DNA of 64,000 nucleotides from Pedococcus sp. 5OH_020 (GCF_027812955.1 NZ_JAPYZV010000002.1:310001-374000); one strand, 5' to 3'. Shown: positions 26,576 through 35,894, counted from the first letter of the stretch. The notes: generated by a model not told the origin, from the sequence alone. Made by a program: numbers and translations.

Positions 26576-27767
26576 AAATAGACGATGCGGCGGCCAGAAC
26601 GCTCTCCGTAGCCGGCAACAGGGCGGCCGCGGCCACCAGCGCGCCCACGACGTCCGCATCTGTGTCGAGCTCGCTGTGCCGCACGCTCACCGACGCCGCG
26701 GCGCTCGGGATCGCGCACCGCTCCAGCGACGCCCGCATCGGTCTGGTGATGATCGAGCCGACCTTCGCGAGCTGGCCTCCGAGCACGATGACCTCGGGGT
26801 TCACCAGGTTCACCAGCCCGGCGACCGCGACTCCAAGATGGCGACCGGCGTCCTCGAGCACCCGACGGCACCCGGGGTCCCCGTCGAGCGCCCTGGTGAT
26901 GACGTCCCGAAGGCTCAGGGGGCCGTGCGAGCCGGCCAGGGCGTCGAGCAGGCCGCGCGCTCCGATGTAGGTCTCGAGGCAGCCCCGGTTGCCGCACCGG
27001 CACACCGGCCCGTTCTCGTCGATGGTGAGGTGACCGATCTCCCCGGCGGTCCCAGCCGCGCCGCGGAACACCTCTCCGTCGAGGATCAGGCCGGCGCCGA
27101 CTCCGTAGGACAGCTTGATGTACACGCCGTGCTGGATCCCCTGCAGCACACCGCATCTCAGCTCTCCGAGCGCCGCCAGGTTGGCGGTGTTGTCCACCGC
27201 CACCGGGGCGTTCAGCCGGCCGTGCATCTCGTCGGCCACGGCCACCCCCCGCCACCCCGGCAGGATGCTCTCGCTGCCGACCTGCCCCGAGACCCGGTCC
27301 ACCGGGGCGGGGATGCCGACCCCCACCGCCCGGACGTCCCGCATGGTCTTCCCCGCCTTCTCCACGAGGTCGAGCAGCAGTCGGACCGCGCGGTCCATCC
27401 CCTCGTCGGCAGCGTGGTCCGCCGGCAGCGGCATCCGTTGGCGTCCCACGATGTCGCGTGGACCGGTGCCCAGCGCGACGCGGACGTCCCGGTCGCCGAA
27501 GGCGATGCCCGCCAGGAGGGTGTTCCCGGTCGCGAGCGACACCATGACGGCCCGTCGGCCGTTCCGGATGCTCGGAGCCAGCTCCAGGGCACCCGCCGTG
27601 TCGAGCTCCTTGACCATGTTCGAGACCGTGGCCGGACTGAGACCGGTGATGCCGGCGATCTCCACCTGCGTCATGGCACCCTGCTCGCGCAGGGCTTCGA
27701 GGACCCGCAGGCGGTTGGCTTCACGCAGGGAGGCCTGCGATCCGGGAGCCGCCTGCGATGGGTTCAC
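26571..27767 (-). CDS. ROK-family transcriptional regulator (XylR-like)
   Basis: Regulator of 398 residues. The N-terminal winged helix (about 15-75) includes TQVEIAGITGLSPATVSNMV; the ROK domain follows with the sugar-binding/ATP-site motif GVGIPAPVDRVSGQ, and the zinc motif GHLTIDENGPVCRCGNRGCL with the expected Cys triplet. XylR-type ROK repressors control pentose operons. The GTG at 27767 lies 6 bases after TATGTT, so it may have its own leaderless promoter even though the GH3 stop is only 25 bases upstream. It most likely controls the ABC operon that follows it. Confidence 0.93.
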   Translation of the reverse strand: MNPSQAAPGSQASLREANRLRVLEALREQGAMTQVEIAGITGLSPATVSNMVKELDTAGALELAPSIRNGRRAVMVSLATGNTLLAGIAFGDRDVRVALGTGPRDIVGRQRMPLPADHAADEGMDRAVRLLLDLVEKAGKTMRDVRAVGVGIPAPVDRVSGQVGSESILPGWRGVAVADEMHGRLNAPVAVDNTANLAALGELRCGVLQGIQHGVYIKLSYGVGAGLILDGEVFRGAAGTAGEIGHLTIDENGPVCRCGNRGCLETYIGARGLLDALAGSHGPLSLRDVITRALDGDPGCRRVLEDAGRHLGVAVAGLVNLVNPEVIVLGGQLAKVGSIITRPMRASLERCAIPSAAASVSVRHSELDTDADVVGALVAAAALLPATESVLAAASSIS

Positions 27768-27792
27768 GGCTTAAACATAAGGGGTGGACCGG

Positions 27793-29694
27793 TCAAGCGG
27801 TAGGTGCGTGCCCCAGCCCATGCCCGAACGCGAACAGCGGGTCGTCGTAGCCCGGGACGTCCTCGCCGTGCCGGCGGACCTGCTCCATCGAGCGCGGCAG
27901 GTCGAACGGGAGGCGTCCCTGCGGCGGGATGACGCCAGTCAGCGCGTCGAGCAGGGCAGCGTCGCTGGTGCCGTAGCTGCCTACCACGGCGCTGGCGACG
28001 GGGAGCAGCGGAGTGATGACGGCGGGTCGGTCCAGCACGACGTCCACCACGAGCGGACACTGCGCCGCGATGCGGCCGAGCCTGGCGACGAGGCCCGGGG
28101 GGAAGTCGAGGGACCCCTGGTGGAACCACGACTCCAGGAACAGGTCGGAGCGCGGCTCGTAGGGCGCCGCCAGCCGCACCACGGCGACGTCGGCCTCCTC
28201 AGGCCGCCCCACCGGGGTGCCGACAGCTCGCACGGCGTCCTCGGCGAGGTTCTCGGCGTACACCCGAAGCCCACGAGCGAGCGGCAACAGCGTGCCGTCG
28301 CCGTTGCCGCCCGGACCCGCCCCGTTCTCGAGCACCGCGTTCCGGGACATCGCGTTCCGGGGCATCGCGTTCTGCAGGACCGTCACGGATCGCGCCTGCG
28401 CGGCATACCCGGCGTCACGGAAGTCCGAACGGCCGACGGTGACGGCTGCCTCGTCCTCGTCGACATAGGGGTCGTCGAAGAGGCCCAGCCGGAACTTCAC
28501 GGTGAGCAGCCGCCTGGCCGAGACGTCGATCCGCTCCTCGGTGACCCGGCCCTGTTTGACCAGGTCGAGCAGGAGGTCCACGCACTCCTCACCGCCGAAC
28601 TGGTCCGCCCCTGCCTGCAGGATCTGCTCCATCCGCCCGAGGGGGTCCAAGTGCTCCACGCCCCAGGCCCGGGCAGGCAGCACCTGGTCGCCCACATGGT
28701 TGTCGTTGACGAGCTCCCAGTCGGTCACCACGACGCCGTCGTACCCGAGCCGCTCCCGAAGCAGCCCGGTGATGATCTGGCGGTTGTAGCCGAAGCCCAC
28801 CTCCTCGATCTGCTCGCCGTCGACGGTCAGCCCCACGGGCATCCCGTAGTACGGCATGATCGCCGCGGTCCCGGCCTCGATGAGAGGAGGGAATGGCTTG
28901 AGGTGGTCGGCGAAGCGTCCACCGGGGTAGACCTGCTCGCGGCCGTAGGGGAAGTGCGCGTCCTCGCCGTCCTTCTGAGGGCCTCCGCCGGGGAAGTGCT
29001 TGCTCGTGCAGGCCACCGACGAGGGACCGAGGGACTCCCCCTGGAAGCCCCGCAGGTAGGCCAGCCCCAGCTCGGTGACGAGGTCCGGGTCCTGTCCGAA
29101 GGTCCCGGCCTGGCGAGCCCACCGCGGTTCGGTCGCGAGGTCCAGAGTGGGGTGCAGGGCCGCCCGGATGCCGACCGAGCAGTACTCCTGGCGCGCGATG
29201 TCCGCGAACTCCCGGACCAGCGCGGGGTCCCGCAGGGCCGCCAGCCCGAGCGGTTCGGGCCACTGGGAGAACGACCTGGCGGTGAACGAGACGCCGGCGT
29301 TCTCCATGAACGCGTGCCGCGGGTCGGTGGATACGGTCACCGGGATGCCGTGTGGCGTCTGCTCGGCGAGCGCCTGCAGGGCGTTGTGCCAGCGGGCGGC
29401 CATCCTGGGGTCGTCGAGGGCGTGGACGTTGAAATGGCTCAGGTGCTTGCCGACCACGACCTCGGTAGTGGCCGACTTGCTGATGGCACCGGGCGACTCG
29501 ACGAGGGTGCCGTCGGACCCGGCCTCGATCACGGTCTGGAACATCAGGCCGACCTTCTCCTCCAGCGACATCCGCCCGAGGAGGTCCTCGACGCGTTCCT
29601 CTACCGGCAGGCGCGGGTCCTCGTACGGGTCCATCCGCCCGTTGCCGTTCAGGTCGCGGTAGGCGACCCCCTCGGGCGAGGTCTTGCGCTCCAT
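27793..29694 (-). CDS. Glycoside hydrolase family 3 (beta-glucosidase type)
   Basis: Cytoplasmic GH3 enzyme of 633 residues without a signal peptide. It starts with YRDLNGNGRMDPYEDPRLPV, then the N-terminal barrel with SLEEKVGLMFQ, CTSKHFPGGGPQKDGEDAHF (substrate-binding KHF) and VVVTDWELVNDN, whose Asp is the expected nucleophile. The C-terminal alpha/beta domain follows an insert holding a 15-bp in-frame triplication. Likely hydrolyses imported beta-linked glucosides or xylosides. Last gene of the lacI-led operon; if the Tat-exported enzyme upstream is an endo-beta-1,2-glucanase, this one would finish the sophoro-oligosaccharides inside the cell. Confidence 0.93.
   Translation of the reverse strand: MERKTSPEGVAYRDLNGNGRMDPYEDPRLPVEERVEDLLGRMSLEEKVGLMFQTVIEAGSDGTLVESPGAISKSATTEVVVGKHLSHFNVHALDDPRMAARWHNALQALAEQTPHGIPVTVSTDPRHAFMENAGVSFTARSFSQWPEPLGLAALRDPALVREFADIARQEYCSVGIRAALHPTLDLATEPRWARQAGTFGQDPDLVTELGLAYLRGFQGESLGPSSVACTSKHFPGGGPQKDGEDAHFPYGREQVYPGGRFADHLKPFPPLIEAGTAAIMPYYGMPVGLTVDGEQIEEVGFGYNRQIITGLLRERLGYDGVVVTDWELVNDNHVGDQVLPARAWGVEHLDPLGRMEQILQAGADQFGGEECVDLLLDLVKQGRVTEERIDVSARRLLTVKFRLGLFDDPYVDEDEAAVTVGRSDFRDAGYAAQARSVTVLQNAMPRNAMSRNAVLENGAGPGGNGDGTLLPLARGLRVYAENLAEDAVRAVGTPVGRPEEADVAVVRLAAPYEPRSDLFLESWFHQGSLDFPPGLVARLGRIAAQCPLVVDVVLDRPAVITPLLPVASAVVGSYGTSDAALLDALTGVIPPQGRLPFDLPRSMEQVRRHGEDVPGYDDPLFAFGHGLGHAPTA
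28334..28378 (-). repeat. 15-bp in-frame triplication inside GH3
   Basis: Three 15-base units (consensus ATCGCGTTCCGGGGC) that add NAM-PRNAM-SRNAV to the linker between the two GH3 domains. The repeat keeps frame and lies in a loop region, so it probably does not harm the enzyme. Confidence 0.75.
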
Positions 29695-29771
29695 GGCTCT
29701 GCTTCTCCCTCCACTCACGGGTGCGGGGACGCACCGAAGCGCGCCCCCGCCGGACCACGACGACCCCTGGG

Positions 29772-31427
29772 TCAGGCGATCCCCGCGCTGAACTCTTCCA
29801 CGCCGATGACGGGCCGGAGGGCCCGCTCGACCTCCCTGGTGCTGAAGGCGCGCCGGATGACGTTGTTGGCCAGGACGTTGCCGGCTGCGCCCATGATCAT
29901 GGCCTGGTCGAGCGACAGGTGCCGCCGCGCCATGGTGCCGGAGCGGACCGCCACCGCGTCGAAGAAGCCGCCCCGACCGTAGGCGTGCAGGTTGTTCTGG
30001 ATCCTCGACAGGTTCGCGTACGCCGCGCGCGGCTCGTGCATCATGGCCAGGAACGAGGCGTGCGGCGTGACGACCCCGTCGCCGTACCGGGGGTCGGGGT
30101 TCGTACCCGCCCGGCAGCTGCCGAAGCCGACGTCGTAGTTCGTCTTCTCCCGGTCGGAGAAGTAGCCGTCCGGGTTCAGCCCCAGGGCGTCGACCCCGTA
30201 CTCGCGGTAGTTCTCGAAGGGGTCCGCGGACGGTGAGAAGCCCCAGTAGCCGTAGCCGGCGTCGACCAGGCCGTGCTCGCGCTGGGCCCGCACGTGCAGC
30301 GGGTGGTTGATCCCCCACGAGCGCGGAGCCCAGCTCGCCTCCGGGACGAAGACGTCGGGCATGAGCTCCTCGAACATGCTGCCGCCCCACCCAGGGACGA
30401 TGTGCATGCCCCGGTAGGTGTACGCCCCTTCGAAGACGTCGACCCCGAAGTAGGTCCGGTGCTCACCGACGGGCTGCATCTCGTGCCAGGACCAGTCGCA
30501 CGTAGCCGGGAAGGTGCGCCACATGGCGTAGTACTGCGCGCCGGGGATCTGTCCGGTGATGATGCCCAGGTAGCTGGTGATCCGGGTCTCGGACACCGTG
30601 GTGTCGTAGTGGTGGTTGGTGTACCACACGTCCGGCCCGACCCCGATGTGGTTGCCGAGGAAGAGGTCGTCGCGCAGCGGAGGCTTCGTGACGAAGAACC
30701 CGCCGTGGATGAGCCCCGGCTTCAGCCCGACGTTGGTGTCGTAGAACATGTCCCAGCGCATCCTGCTGAACAGCCGCTCGGCCAGCGGCGCGGCCTTCTT
30801 GTCCGCTCCCATGACCACGCGCAGCGCGGCGCCGAGCCATCCGTTGTCCACGCTGGACAGGAACGGGTCGACGCGTGCGCCGGTGCCGGGCCAGGCGGTT
30901 AGCTTGGCTCCCGTCTCCTCGCTGTACCAGTTGTAGTACATCCCGCTCGGCTCGTGGTGCTCCATCCGCAGCAGGGTGTTCAGTGTCTGCACGAGACGCC
31001 GGGTGCACTCGGCCCTGGAGATGACCCTCAGGTCGCGTGCCACGATCGCAGACCACAGGTAGCCACCGATGTTCGTCGGTGACGTGTAGCCAGAGCGGCC
31101 GGAGGGCGCGAGCGAGGCCGGGATGTTGTCCGCAGGCAGCCCGGTGTCGGGGTCTGTCATGGCGACGAGGCTGCGCCAGGTGTCGGCGACCCAGCCCCGG
31201 ATGCGGTGCCGTTCCTGACCGGTGAAGACAGTGGGCGGGACATGGCTCGCCGCGGCCCCACCGCTGGACGTGGTCGCTCCGGAGGGCAGTGCGGCGGGTA
31301 CGCCGGCGGAGGCGCGGGCGGCGGTGAGCCCGAGGGCGGCCGTTGCGCCGGCCCCGACGAGGAGCTGGCGACGCGAGGGGACGCTCAGGGTCGCGGTGGT
31401 CGTACTGGACGTCGTGGGAAAGGCCAT
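29772..31427 (-). CDS. Tat-exported glucoamylase-like glycoside hydrolase (GH144/DUF3131-like)
   Basis: Secreted enzyme of 551 residues. The Tat signal has twin Arg19-Arg20 in SRRQLLVGAGATAALGLTAA, and the mature part matches the glucoamylase-like alpha/alpha-barrel seen in NdvB tails and GH144 beta-1,2-glucanases, including SGYTSPTNIGGYLWSAIVA (about 112-130), GWGGSMFEELMPDVF and GYWGFSPSADP. ATG at 31427 begins the signal peptide. Upstream are the ABC permease genes and downstream GH3, so an export-digest-import pathway is likely. The substrate beta-1,2-glucan is an inference from family resemblance, not proof. Confidence 0.78.
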   Translation of the reverse strand: MAFPTTSSTTTATLSVPSRRQLLVGAGATAALGLTAARASAGVPAALPSGATTSSGGAAASHVPPTVFTGQERHRIRGWVADTWRSLVAMTDPDTGLPADNIPASLAPSGRSGYTSPTNIGGYLWSAIVARDLRVISRAECTRRLVQTLNTLLRMEHHEPSGMYYNWYSEETGAKLTAWPGTGARVDPFLSSVDNGWLGAALRVVMGADKKAAPLAERLFSRMRWDMFYDTNVGLKPGLIHGGFFVTKPPLRDDLFLGNHIGVGPDVWYTNHHYDTTVSETRITSYLGIITGQIPGAQYYAMWRTFPATCDWSWHEMQPVGEHRTYFGVDVFEGAYTYRGMHIVPGWGGSMFEELMPDVFVPEASWAPRSWGINHPLHVRAQREHGLVDAGYGYWGFSPSADPFENYREYGVDALGLNPDGYFSDREKTNYDVGFGSCRAGTNPDPRYGDGVVTPHASFLAMMHEPRAAYANLSRIQNNLHAYGRGGFFDAVAVRSGTMARRHLSLDQAMIMGAAGNVLANNVIRRAFSTREVERALRPVIGVEEFSAGIA

Positions 31428-31455
31428 GGGTGAGGCTCCAATCAGGGAGGTCGGT

Positions 31456-32283
31456 TCACTTGATGCCGGTGGTGGCGATGCCTTCGATGACGCGGCGTTG
31501 GAAGACGAGGAAGATCGCGAGGATCGGGATGACCACGACGGTGGCGCCGGCGAGCAGCAGCCCGTACTGGGTCGAGTTCTGGCCCTTGGCGTACAGCGCC
31601 AGGGCGACGGGCAGGGTGAACTTGTTCTCCTGCTGGGCGACGACAAGGGGCCACAGGAAGTTGTTCCAGCTGGCCAGGAAGGTGAGGATGCCCAACGTCG
31701 CCAGGGCCGGACCGCACAGCGGCAGGAAGATCCGGGCGAAGATGCGCAGCTCCCCTGCGCCGTCGACGCGGCCCGCGTCCAGCAGGTCACGCGGGAGGCC
31801 GGAGATGAACTGGCGCATCAGGAACACCCCGAAAGGGCTGACCAGGAACGGCAGGATGAGTCCCGGGAGCGTGTTGGTCAGGCCGAGGTTCGTCACGAGG
31901 ACGAACAGGGGGACGAACGTCACCACACCAGGGACCAGCAAAGTCGCCATCACGACGAGGAACAGCGCCCTCCTGCCCGGGAACTCCAGCATCGCCAGCG
32001 CGTAGCCGACCATGGAGCAGAACAGCAGGTTCCCTGCCGTCACGGCGACGGCCACCACGGTCGAGTTGAAGAAGTACTGCCGGAAGTTCAGCCGTGAGAA
32101 GAGCTGGGTGTAGTTGTCGAGGGTCGCCTTGTGCGGCAACCAGGTGGGCGGGCTCTGCAGGAGCTCCCCCTGCGTCTTGAAGCTTCCGAGCACCATCCAG
32201 ACGAACGGTGCGATGACGGCCACCAGGACGAGCGTCAGAAGGGCGTAGAGCCACCAGTTCGAGAGTCTGCGGGTACCTGTCAT
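31456..32283 (-). CDS. Carbohydrate ABC transporter permease (MalG type)
   Basis: Inner-membrane permease of 275 residues with six helices and the EAA loop VDGAGELRIFARIFLPLCGP, in which the usual EAA glycine is present. The C-terminus (LVFQRRVIEGIATTGIK) is the conserved MalG end. Encoded 7 bases after its MalF-type partner and 28 bases ahead of the glucanase gene. Confidence 0.93.
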   Translation of the reverse strand: MTGTRRLSNWWLYALLTLVLVAVIAPFVWMVLGSFKTQGELLQSPPTWLPHKATLDNYTQLFSRLNFRQYFFNSTVVAVAVTAGNLLFCSMVGYALAMLEFPGRRALFLVVMATLLVPGVVTFVPLFVLVTNLGLTNTLPGLILPFLVSPFGVFLMRQFISGLPRDLLDAGRVDGAGELRIFARIFLPLCGPALATLGILTFLASWNNFLWPLVVAQQENKFTLPVALALYAKGQNSTQYGLLLAGATVVVIPILAIFLVFQRRVIEGIATTGIK

Positions 32284-32290
32284 GGCGACC

Positions 32291-33244
32291 TCACGTGTTC
32301 TCGCGCAGGAGTCGGAACTGAAGCGCGGTGACGATGGCGATGACCACGAAGATGATGTAGCTCATCGACGCGGCGTAGCCGTAGTTGCCGAAGCCGAACT
32401 GCTGGTAGGTGTACATGGACATGGAGATGGTGCTGCTCAGTGGGCCGCCGTTCGTCATCACGAACGGCTCCTCGAAGAACTGCAGGTAGCCGATCGCGGT
32501 CGTCACGCAGACGAACAGCATCGTGGGCCGCAGCAGCGGCAGGGTGATGTGCCGGAACCGCTGCCACCCGTTCGCGCCGTCGATGGCCGCCGCCTCATGC
32601 AGTGCCCACGGGACGCCCTGCAGCCCGGCCAGGAAGATGATCATGCCCGTCCCGAAGTTGCGCCAGGCGGCCATGAGGATGAGCCCCGGCATGGACCAGT
32701 GCGGGTCGCCCAGCCAGTTGGGGCCGTTGATCCCGACCCAGCCGAGGACGGTGTTGATGAGCCCGAACTCGTGCTGCAGCAGGAACCGCCACACCACGGC
32801 CACCGCCACGATGGAGGTGATCACCGGCGTGTAGAACCCCAGCCGGAAGGCCGACCTGAACCGGGTGATCCCCCGGTCGAGCGCCACGGCCACGGCCAGA
32901 GCGAGCAGGATGGTCAACGGCATACCGACGACCACGAAGTACGCCGTGTTGAGCGCGGCGCGACGGAACGTCGGGTCCGAGAAGGCCCGTGTGTAGTTCT
33001 TCAGACCGATGATGTCCACGGCGAAAGGCGTCCGGAGGTCGCGAGCCCTGGTGTCGGTGAAGCTCATGAAGAGCGACTGGAGCACCGGCCACGCCGTGAA
33101 CACGAGGAAGAGCAGGCAGAACGGGAGTGCGAGCGTCCACGCGGCAAGCGCCTGACGGCGGCTGGCCCGCGTGCCACCCCCGCGAGGGGACGCGGCGCGG
33201 CGACCGGTCTCCTCGCGGGTGGTGGCGTCGGTTGTGGTGCTCAT
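32291..33244 (-). CDS. Carbohydrate ABC transporter permease (MalF/UgpA type)
   Basis: Inner-membrane permease of 317 residues, six helices, with the EAA loop HEAAAIDGANGWQRFRHITL near residues 215-235. The N-terminal 30 residues are hydrophilic and basic. It follows the binding protein by 2 bases. No dedicated ATPase is in the operon, so the system probably uses a shared MsiK-type ATPase encoded elsewhere, as is usual for actinobacterial CUT1 importers. Confidence 0.93.
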   Translation of the reverse strand: MSTTTDATTREETGRRAASPRGGGTRASRRQALAAWTLALPFCLLFLVFTAWPVLQSLFMSFTDTRARDLRTPFAVDIIGLKNYTRAFSDPTFRRAALNTAYFVVVGMPLTILLALAVAVALDRGITRFRSAFRLGFYTPVITSIVAVAVVWRFLLQHEFGLINTVLGWVGINGPNWLGDPHWSMPGLILMAAWRNFGTGMIIFLAGLQGVPWALHEAAAIDGANGWQRFRHITLPLLRPTMLFVCVTTAIGYLQFFEEPFVMTNGGPLSSTISMSMYTYQQFGFGNYGYAASMSYIIFVVIAIVTALQFRLLRENT

Positions 33245-33246
33245 GG

Positions 33247-34530
33247 CTACTGGCCAGTGCCGATCGACTCGGCCTGCTGCTGCACGGCCTTGAGCGCAGC
33301 GGCGGGGTCGGCGCCCTGCTTGGTGACCTTCTCCATCTGGGTGTCGAAGCTGGTCACGACCTGCTCCCAGGTGGCGAAGCTGGGCGGCGCCTGGGCGGTC
33401 TCCAGCTGCTTGCCGAACTTGGCCAGCTTCTGGTCAGCGCTCAGTGCCGGGTCGTCCCACGCAGACTTCACCGACGGCAGGTCCGTGGACGACTGGTACC
33501 ACTTCACCTGCACCTTGGGGTCGGAGAGCCACTGGACGAACTTCCAGGCGGTGTCACGGTTCTTCGCCTTCTTGAACACGACCAGGTCCGAACCTCCGAC
33601 GAAGGACGAGGACTTGGTCTTGGCCGGGATCTGCATGACGTCGTACTTGTTCTTGAAGCCGGCGCCCCCGACCTTCTCCACCGCGGACATCTCCCAGGGG
33701 CCGGAGATGAACATCGGCACCTTGCCGCTGGCGAAGTCCGGCTCAGTCGTCGGCGTGGCCGGGGCGGCCTTGTCCGAGATGCCGTCCGTGAAGTAGCTCT
33801 GGTAGTACTTCACCGCCTCGAGCATCTGCGGGCTGTCGAAGTTGTACGCCTTGCCGCCGCCCTTCGTCAGGTCGGCGCCGTCGGACCAGGCGAACGGCAT
33901 GACCGACTGCCACGACCCGGTACCACCCGCCTGCAGCCCGATACCCCACTTGGCTCCAGCCTTGGTCTGCATCGCCTTGGCCATCGCCTTCAGCCCCTCC
34001 CAGTCCGTCGGGGCAGTGGTGATCCCGGCCTTCTTCGCGAGGTCGGTGCGGTAGTACACGAGACGGGTCTCGACGTACCAGGGGACGCCGTACGAGGTGC
34101 CGTTGACCTCGGTGGTCTTCTGCGCTCCCTCGAAGAACTGCGACTTGTCGATCAGCGGGGGCGTCGGGTCCAACGCCCCCTGGCCGGCGAACTCACCCAT
34201 CCACGTGGTCCCCACCATGGCGGCGTCCGGCGTGGTGTTCGCCGTGATGGCTGTCGTGAACTTGTCGTGGGCGGAGTCCCACGGGATCGCCGTGACGTTC
34301 ACCTTGACCCCGGGGTTGGCGGCCTCGAAGTCCTTGGCCAGAGCCGGCAGCTTCTCGCCCTCGGCGCCCATGGCCCACACGGTGATGGCACCGCTGGCCT
34401 TGCCGCTGCCGACGGATTTGGCGGTCTCGCTGCTGCTTGATCCTGAGCCGCCACTGTCGCGGCCACACGCAGCCATTGACAAGGTAGCGACCGTCAGGGT
34501 CGCGACCGCGATCGCGGGGGTGCGTCTCAT
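33247..34530 (-). CDS. Carbohydrate ABC transporter substrate-binding lipoprotein (family 1)
   Basis: Extracellular solute-binding protein of 427 residues. Signal peptide MRRTPAIAVATLTVATLSMA with lipobox SMAAC, then a Ser-rich linker. Family 1 features are KDFEAANPGVKVNVTAIPWD, YGVPWYVETRLVYYRTDLAK, MFISGPWEMSAVEK and AWKFVQWLSDPKVQ. Bound sugar is probably an oligosaccharide released by the exported glycoside hydrolase of the same operon. ATG overlaps the lacI stop by ATGA. Confidence 0.94.
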   Translation of the reverse strand: MRRTPAIAVATLTVATLSMAACGRDSGGSGSSSSETAKSVGSGKASGAITVWAMGAEGEKLPALAKDFEAANPGVKVNVTAIPWDSAHDKFTTAITANTTPDAAMVGTTWMGEFAGQGALDPTPPLIDKSQFFEGAQKTTEVNGTSYGVPWYVETRLVYYRTDLAKKAGITTAPTDWEGLKAMAKAMQTKAGAKWGIGLQAGGTGSWQSVMPFAWSDGADLTKGGGKAYNFDSPQMLEAVKYYQSYFTDGISDKAAPATPTTEPDFASGKVPMFISGPWEMSAVEKVGGAGFKNKYDVMQIPAKTKSSSFVGGSDLVVFKKAKNRDTAWKFVQWLSDPKVQVKWYQSSTDLPSVKSAWDDPALSADQKLAKFGKQLETAQAPPSFATWEQVVTSFDTQMEKVTKQGADPAAALKAVQQQAESIGTGQ

Positions 34531-35690
34531 CGGGGTTCTCTCTTTCCTTGGGGGCGGGTTCGGCGGGTAGAGGGGCGGGTGGCTCGTGGGGTGCCGGCTG
34601 GTCCGCCGTCCTTCGAGTCCCGCGGGGGTCCGGAAGGGGGCCGGGCTGGGCTGGCAGGGGGCCGCGTCGCCAGCGTGCGCACCGGGGCTGCGCAGCCACA
34701 GGAGGAGCGGAGGACGACGTGGGTGGGGATGATCCGGGTTGGTGCTCCGGCCACCACGCCGGTGACCCGCTCGTGGAGGAGGTCGGCAGCGGCGGTTCCC
34801 AGCTCTCGCACCGGCTGGCGAACGGTGGTCAGTCCGGGCTCGATGTAGCGCGCCGACATGACGTCGTCCCAGCCGACCACAGCCAGGTCGGTCGGCACGT
34901 CGACGCCCCGCTCGCGCAGTCGCACCATGATGGCGAGCGCCAGCTCGTCGTTGGCGCAGACGAGGGCGTCGGCCTTCAGCTCGCCCGCGAGCAGGCGGTC
35001 CGCGACGGCGGCTCCCTCGCTCTCGCGCAGCTGGACGCGCACCGCCTCGGCGGCGCGACGCCTGCCGTGGGCGGCGACGAAGCCGGCGTAGCGGTCCCGC
35101 GGGTCCGGGCCGGCGGCCGGGTCGCCGACGAAGAGGAGGCGCCGACGGCCGTGCGCGATCACGTGTTCGGTGAGCTCGCGCGCGCTCTGGGTGTTCTCCG
35201 CGCGGACCGCGCCGATGTCCTGATGTGCGTCACCGGCGATGAGGACGACCGGCTTGGAGCCGTGCAGCGCCGTGACGGTGCTCTCCGGGATCGCGGCCGA
35301 TCCCAGCATGGCCAGCCCGTCCACCCGGGTCGCCAGCCTGCGGACCGAGCGGGAGAGGTCGCTCTTGCCTTCGGCGAGGATCAGCACGACGCTCTGGCCG
35401 AGCTCGGCGGCCCTCGACTCGAAGCCCATGAGGAGCTCGGAGTAGTACGGGCCGGAGAGCTCCGGAAGGACGAGCCCATGGGCCTCGTGATGGCGGACGG
35501 CCAGGCTGCGCGCGGCTGACAGCGGTACGTAGCGCAGGTCGTCCACGGCCTGCAGGACCCGGGCGCGGGTCTTGTCGGAGACGGCGGTGGACCCCTGCAG
35601 CACTCGGGAGACCGAGGCGATGGACACGCCGGCGCGCTCCGCGACGGAGTAGATCGTCGCGCCGCTCGGGCCGTCCGGGACCAGGGTCAT
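34527..35690 (-). CDS. LacI-family transcriptional regulator with basic C-terminal tail
   Basis: Regulator of 387 residues leading the operon. Helix-turn-helix about 10-32 (TIYSVAERAGVSIASVSRVL) and hinge, then a periplasmic-binding-like effector domain (VDGLAMLGSAAIPE, DALVCANDELALAIMVRLRE, VGWDDVMSARYIEPGLTTVR). The domain normally ends around RSSCG; here another 50 residues rich in Pro, Arg and Ser follow, which look disordered. ATG at 35690 is preferred because the helix-turn-helix begins shortly after; an ATG 13 codons earlier is possible. It probably represses its own operon and the divergent polyol genes through the operator at 35733. Confidence 0.93.
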   Translation of the reverse strand: MTLVPDGPSGATIYSVAERAGVSIASVSRVLQGSTAVSDKTRARVLQAVDDLRYVPLSAARSLAVRHHEAHGLVLPELSGPYYSELLMGFESRAAELGQSVVLILAEGKSDLSRSVRRLATRVDGLAMLGSAAIPESTVTALHGSKPVVLIAGDAHQDIGAVRAENTQSARELTEHVIAHGRRRLLFVGDPAAGPDPRDRYAGFVAAHGRRRAAEAVRVQLRESEGAAVADRLLAGELKADALVCANDELALAIMVRLRERGVDVPTDLAVVGWDDVMSARYIEPGLTTVRQPVRELGTAAADLLHERVTGVVAGAPTRIIPTHVVLRSSCGCAAPVRTLATRPPASPARPPSGPPRDSKDGGPAGTPRATRPSTRRTRPQGKREPR

Positions 35691-35732
35691 CGACCGCCGC
35701 TGCCTTCCTCGTCGAAAGCTCGCCTCCACGCT

Positions 35733-35746
35733 TGAAAGCGCTTACA
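35733..35746. promoter_or_regulatory. LacI-type (cre-like) operator between the lacI operon and the polyol genes
   Basis: TGAAAGCGCTTACA, a near-palindrome with the central CG typical of LacI/CcpA-family operators; it fits the catabolite-response-element consensus TGWAANCGNTNWCA at every position. It lies 43 bases upstream of the lacI start and 149 bases from the divergent mannitol-dehydrogenase-type gene, so it can control both directions. Being next to a lacI gene, the local LacI protein is the best candidate. Confidence 0.75.
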
Positions 35747-35894
35747 TATCTCGATACTGCCGTCTTGGGTGGATTCGTGCAACAGGTAGCGCTCGCCGCC
35801 GTGCGACGGTGGCGCGAACGGCGAGGGTGTTCTTGACTGGGTCCGTGGCGCAGACGGTGAGCCGCCGGACGGCTGACGGAGAGGCGACGGCGAC

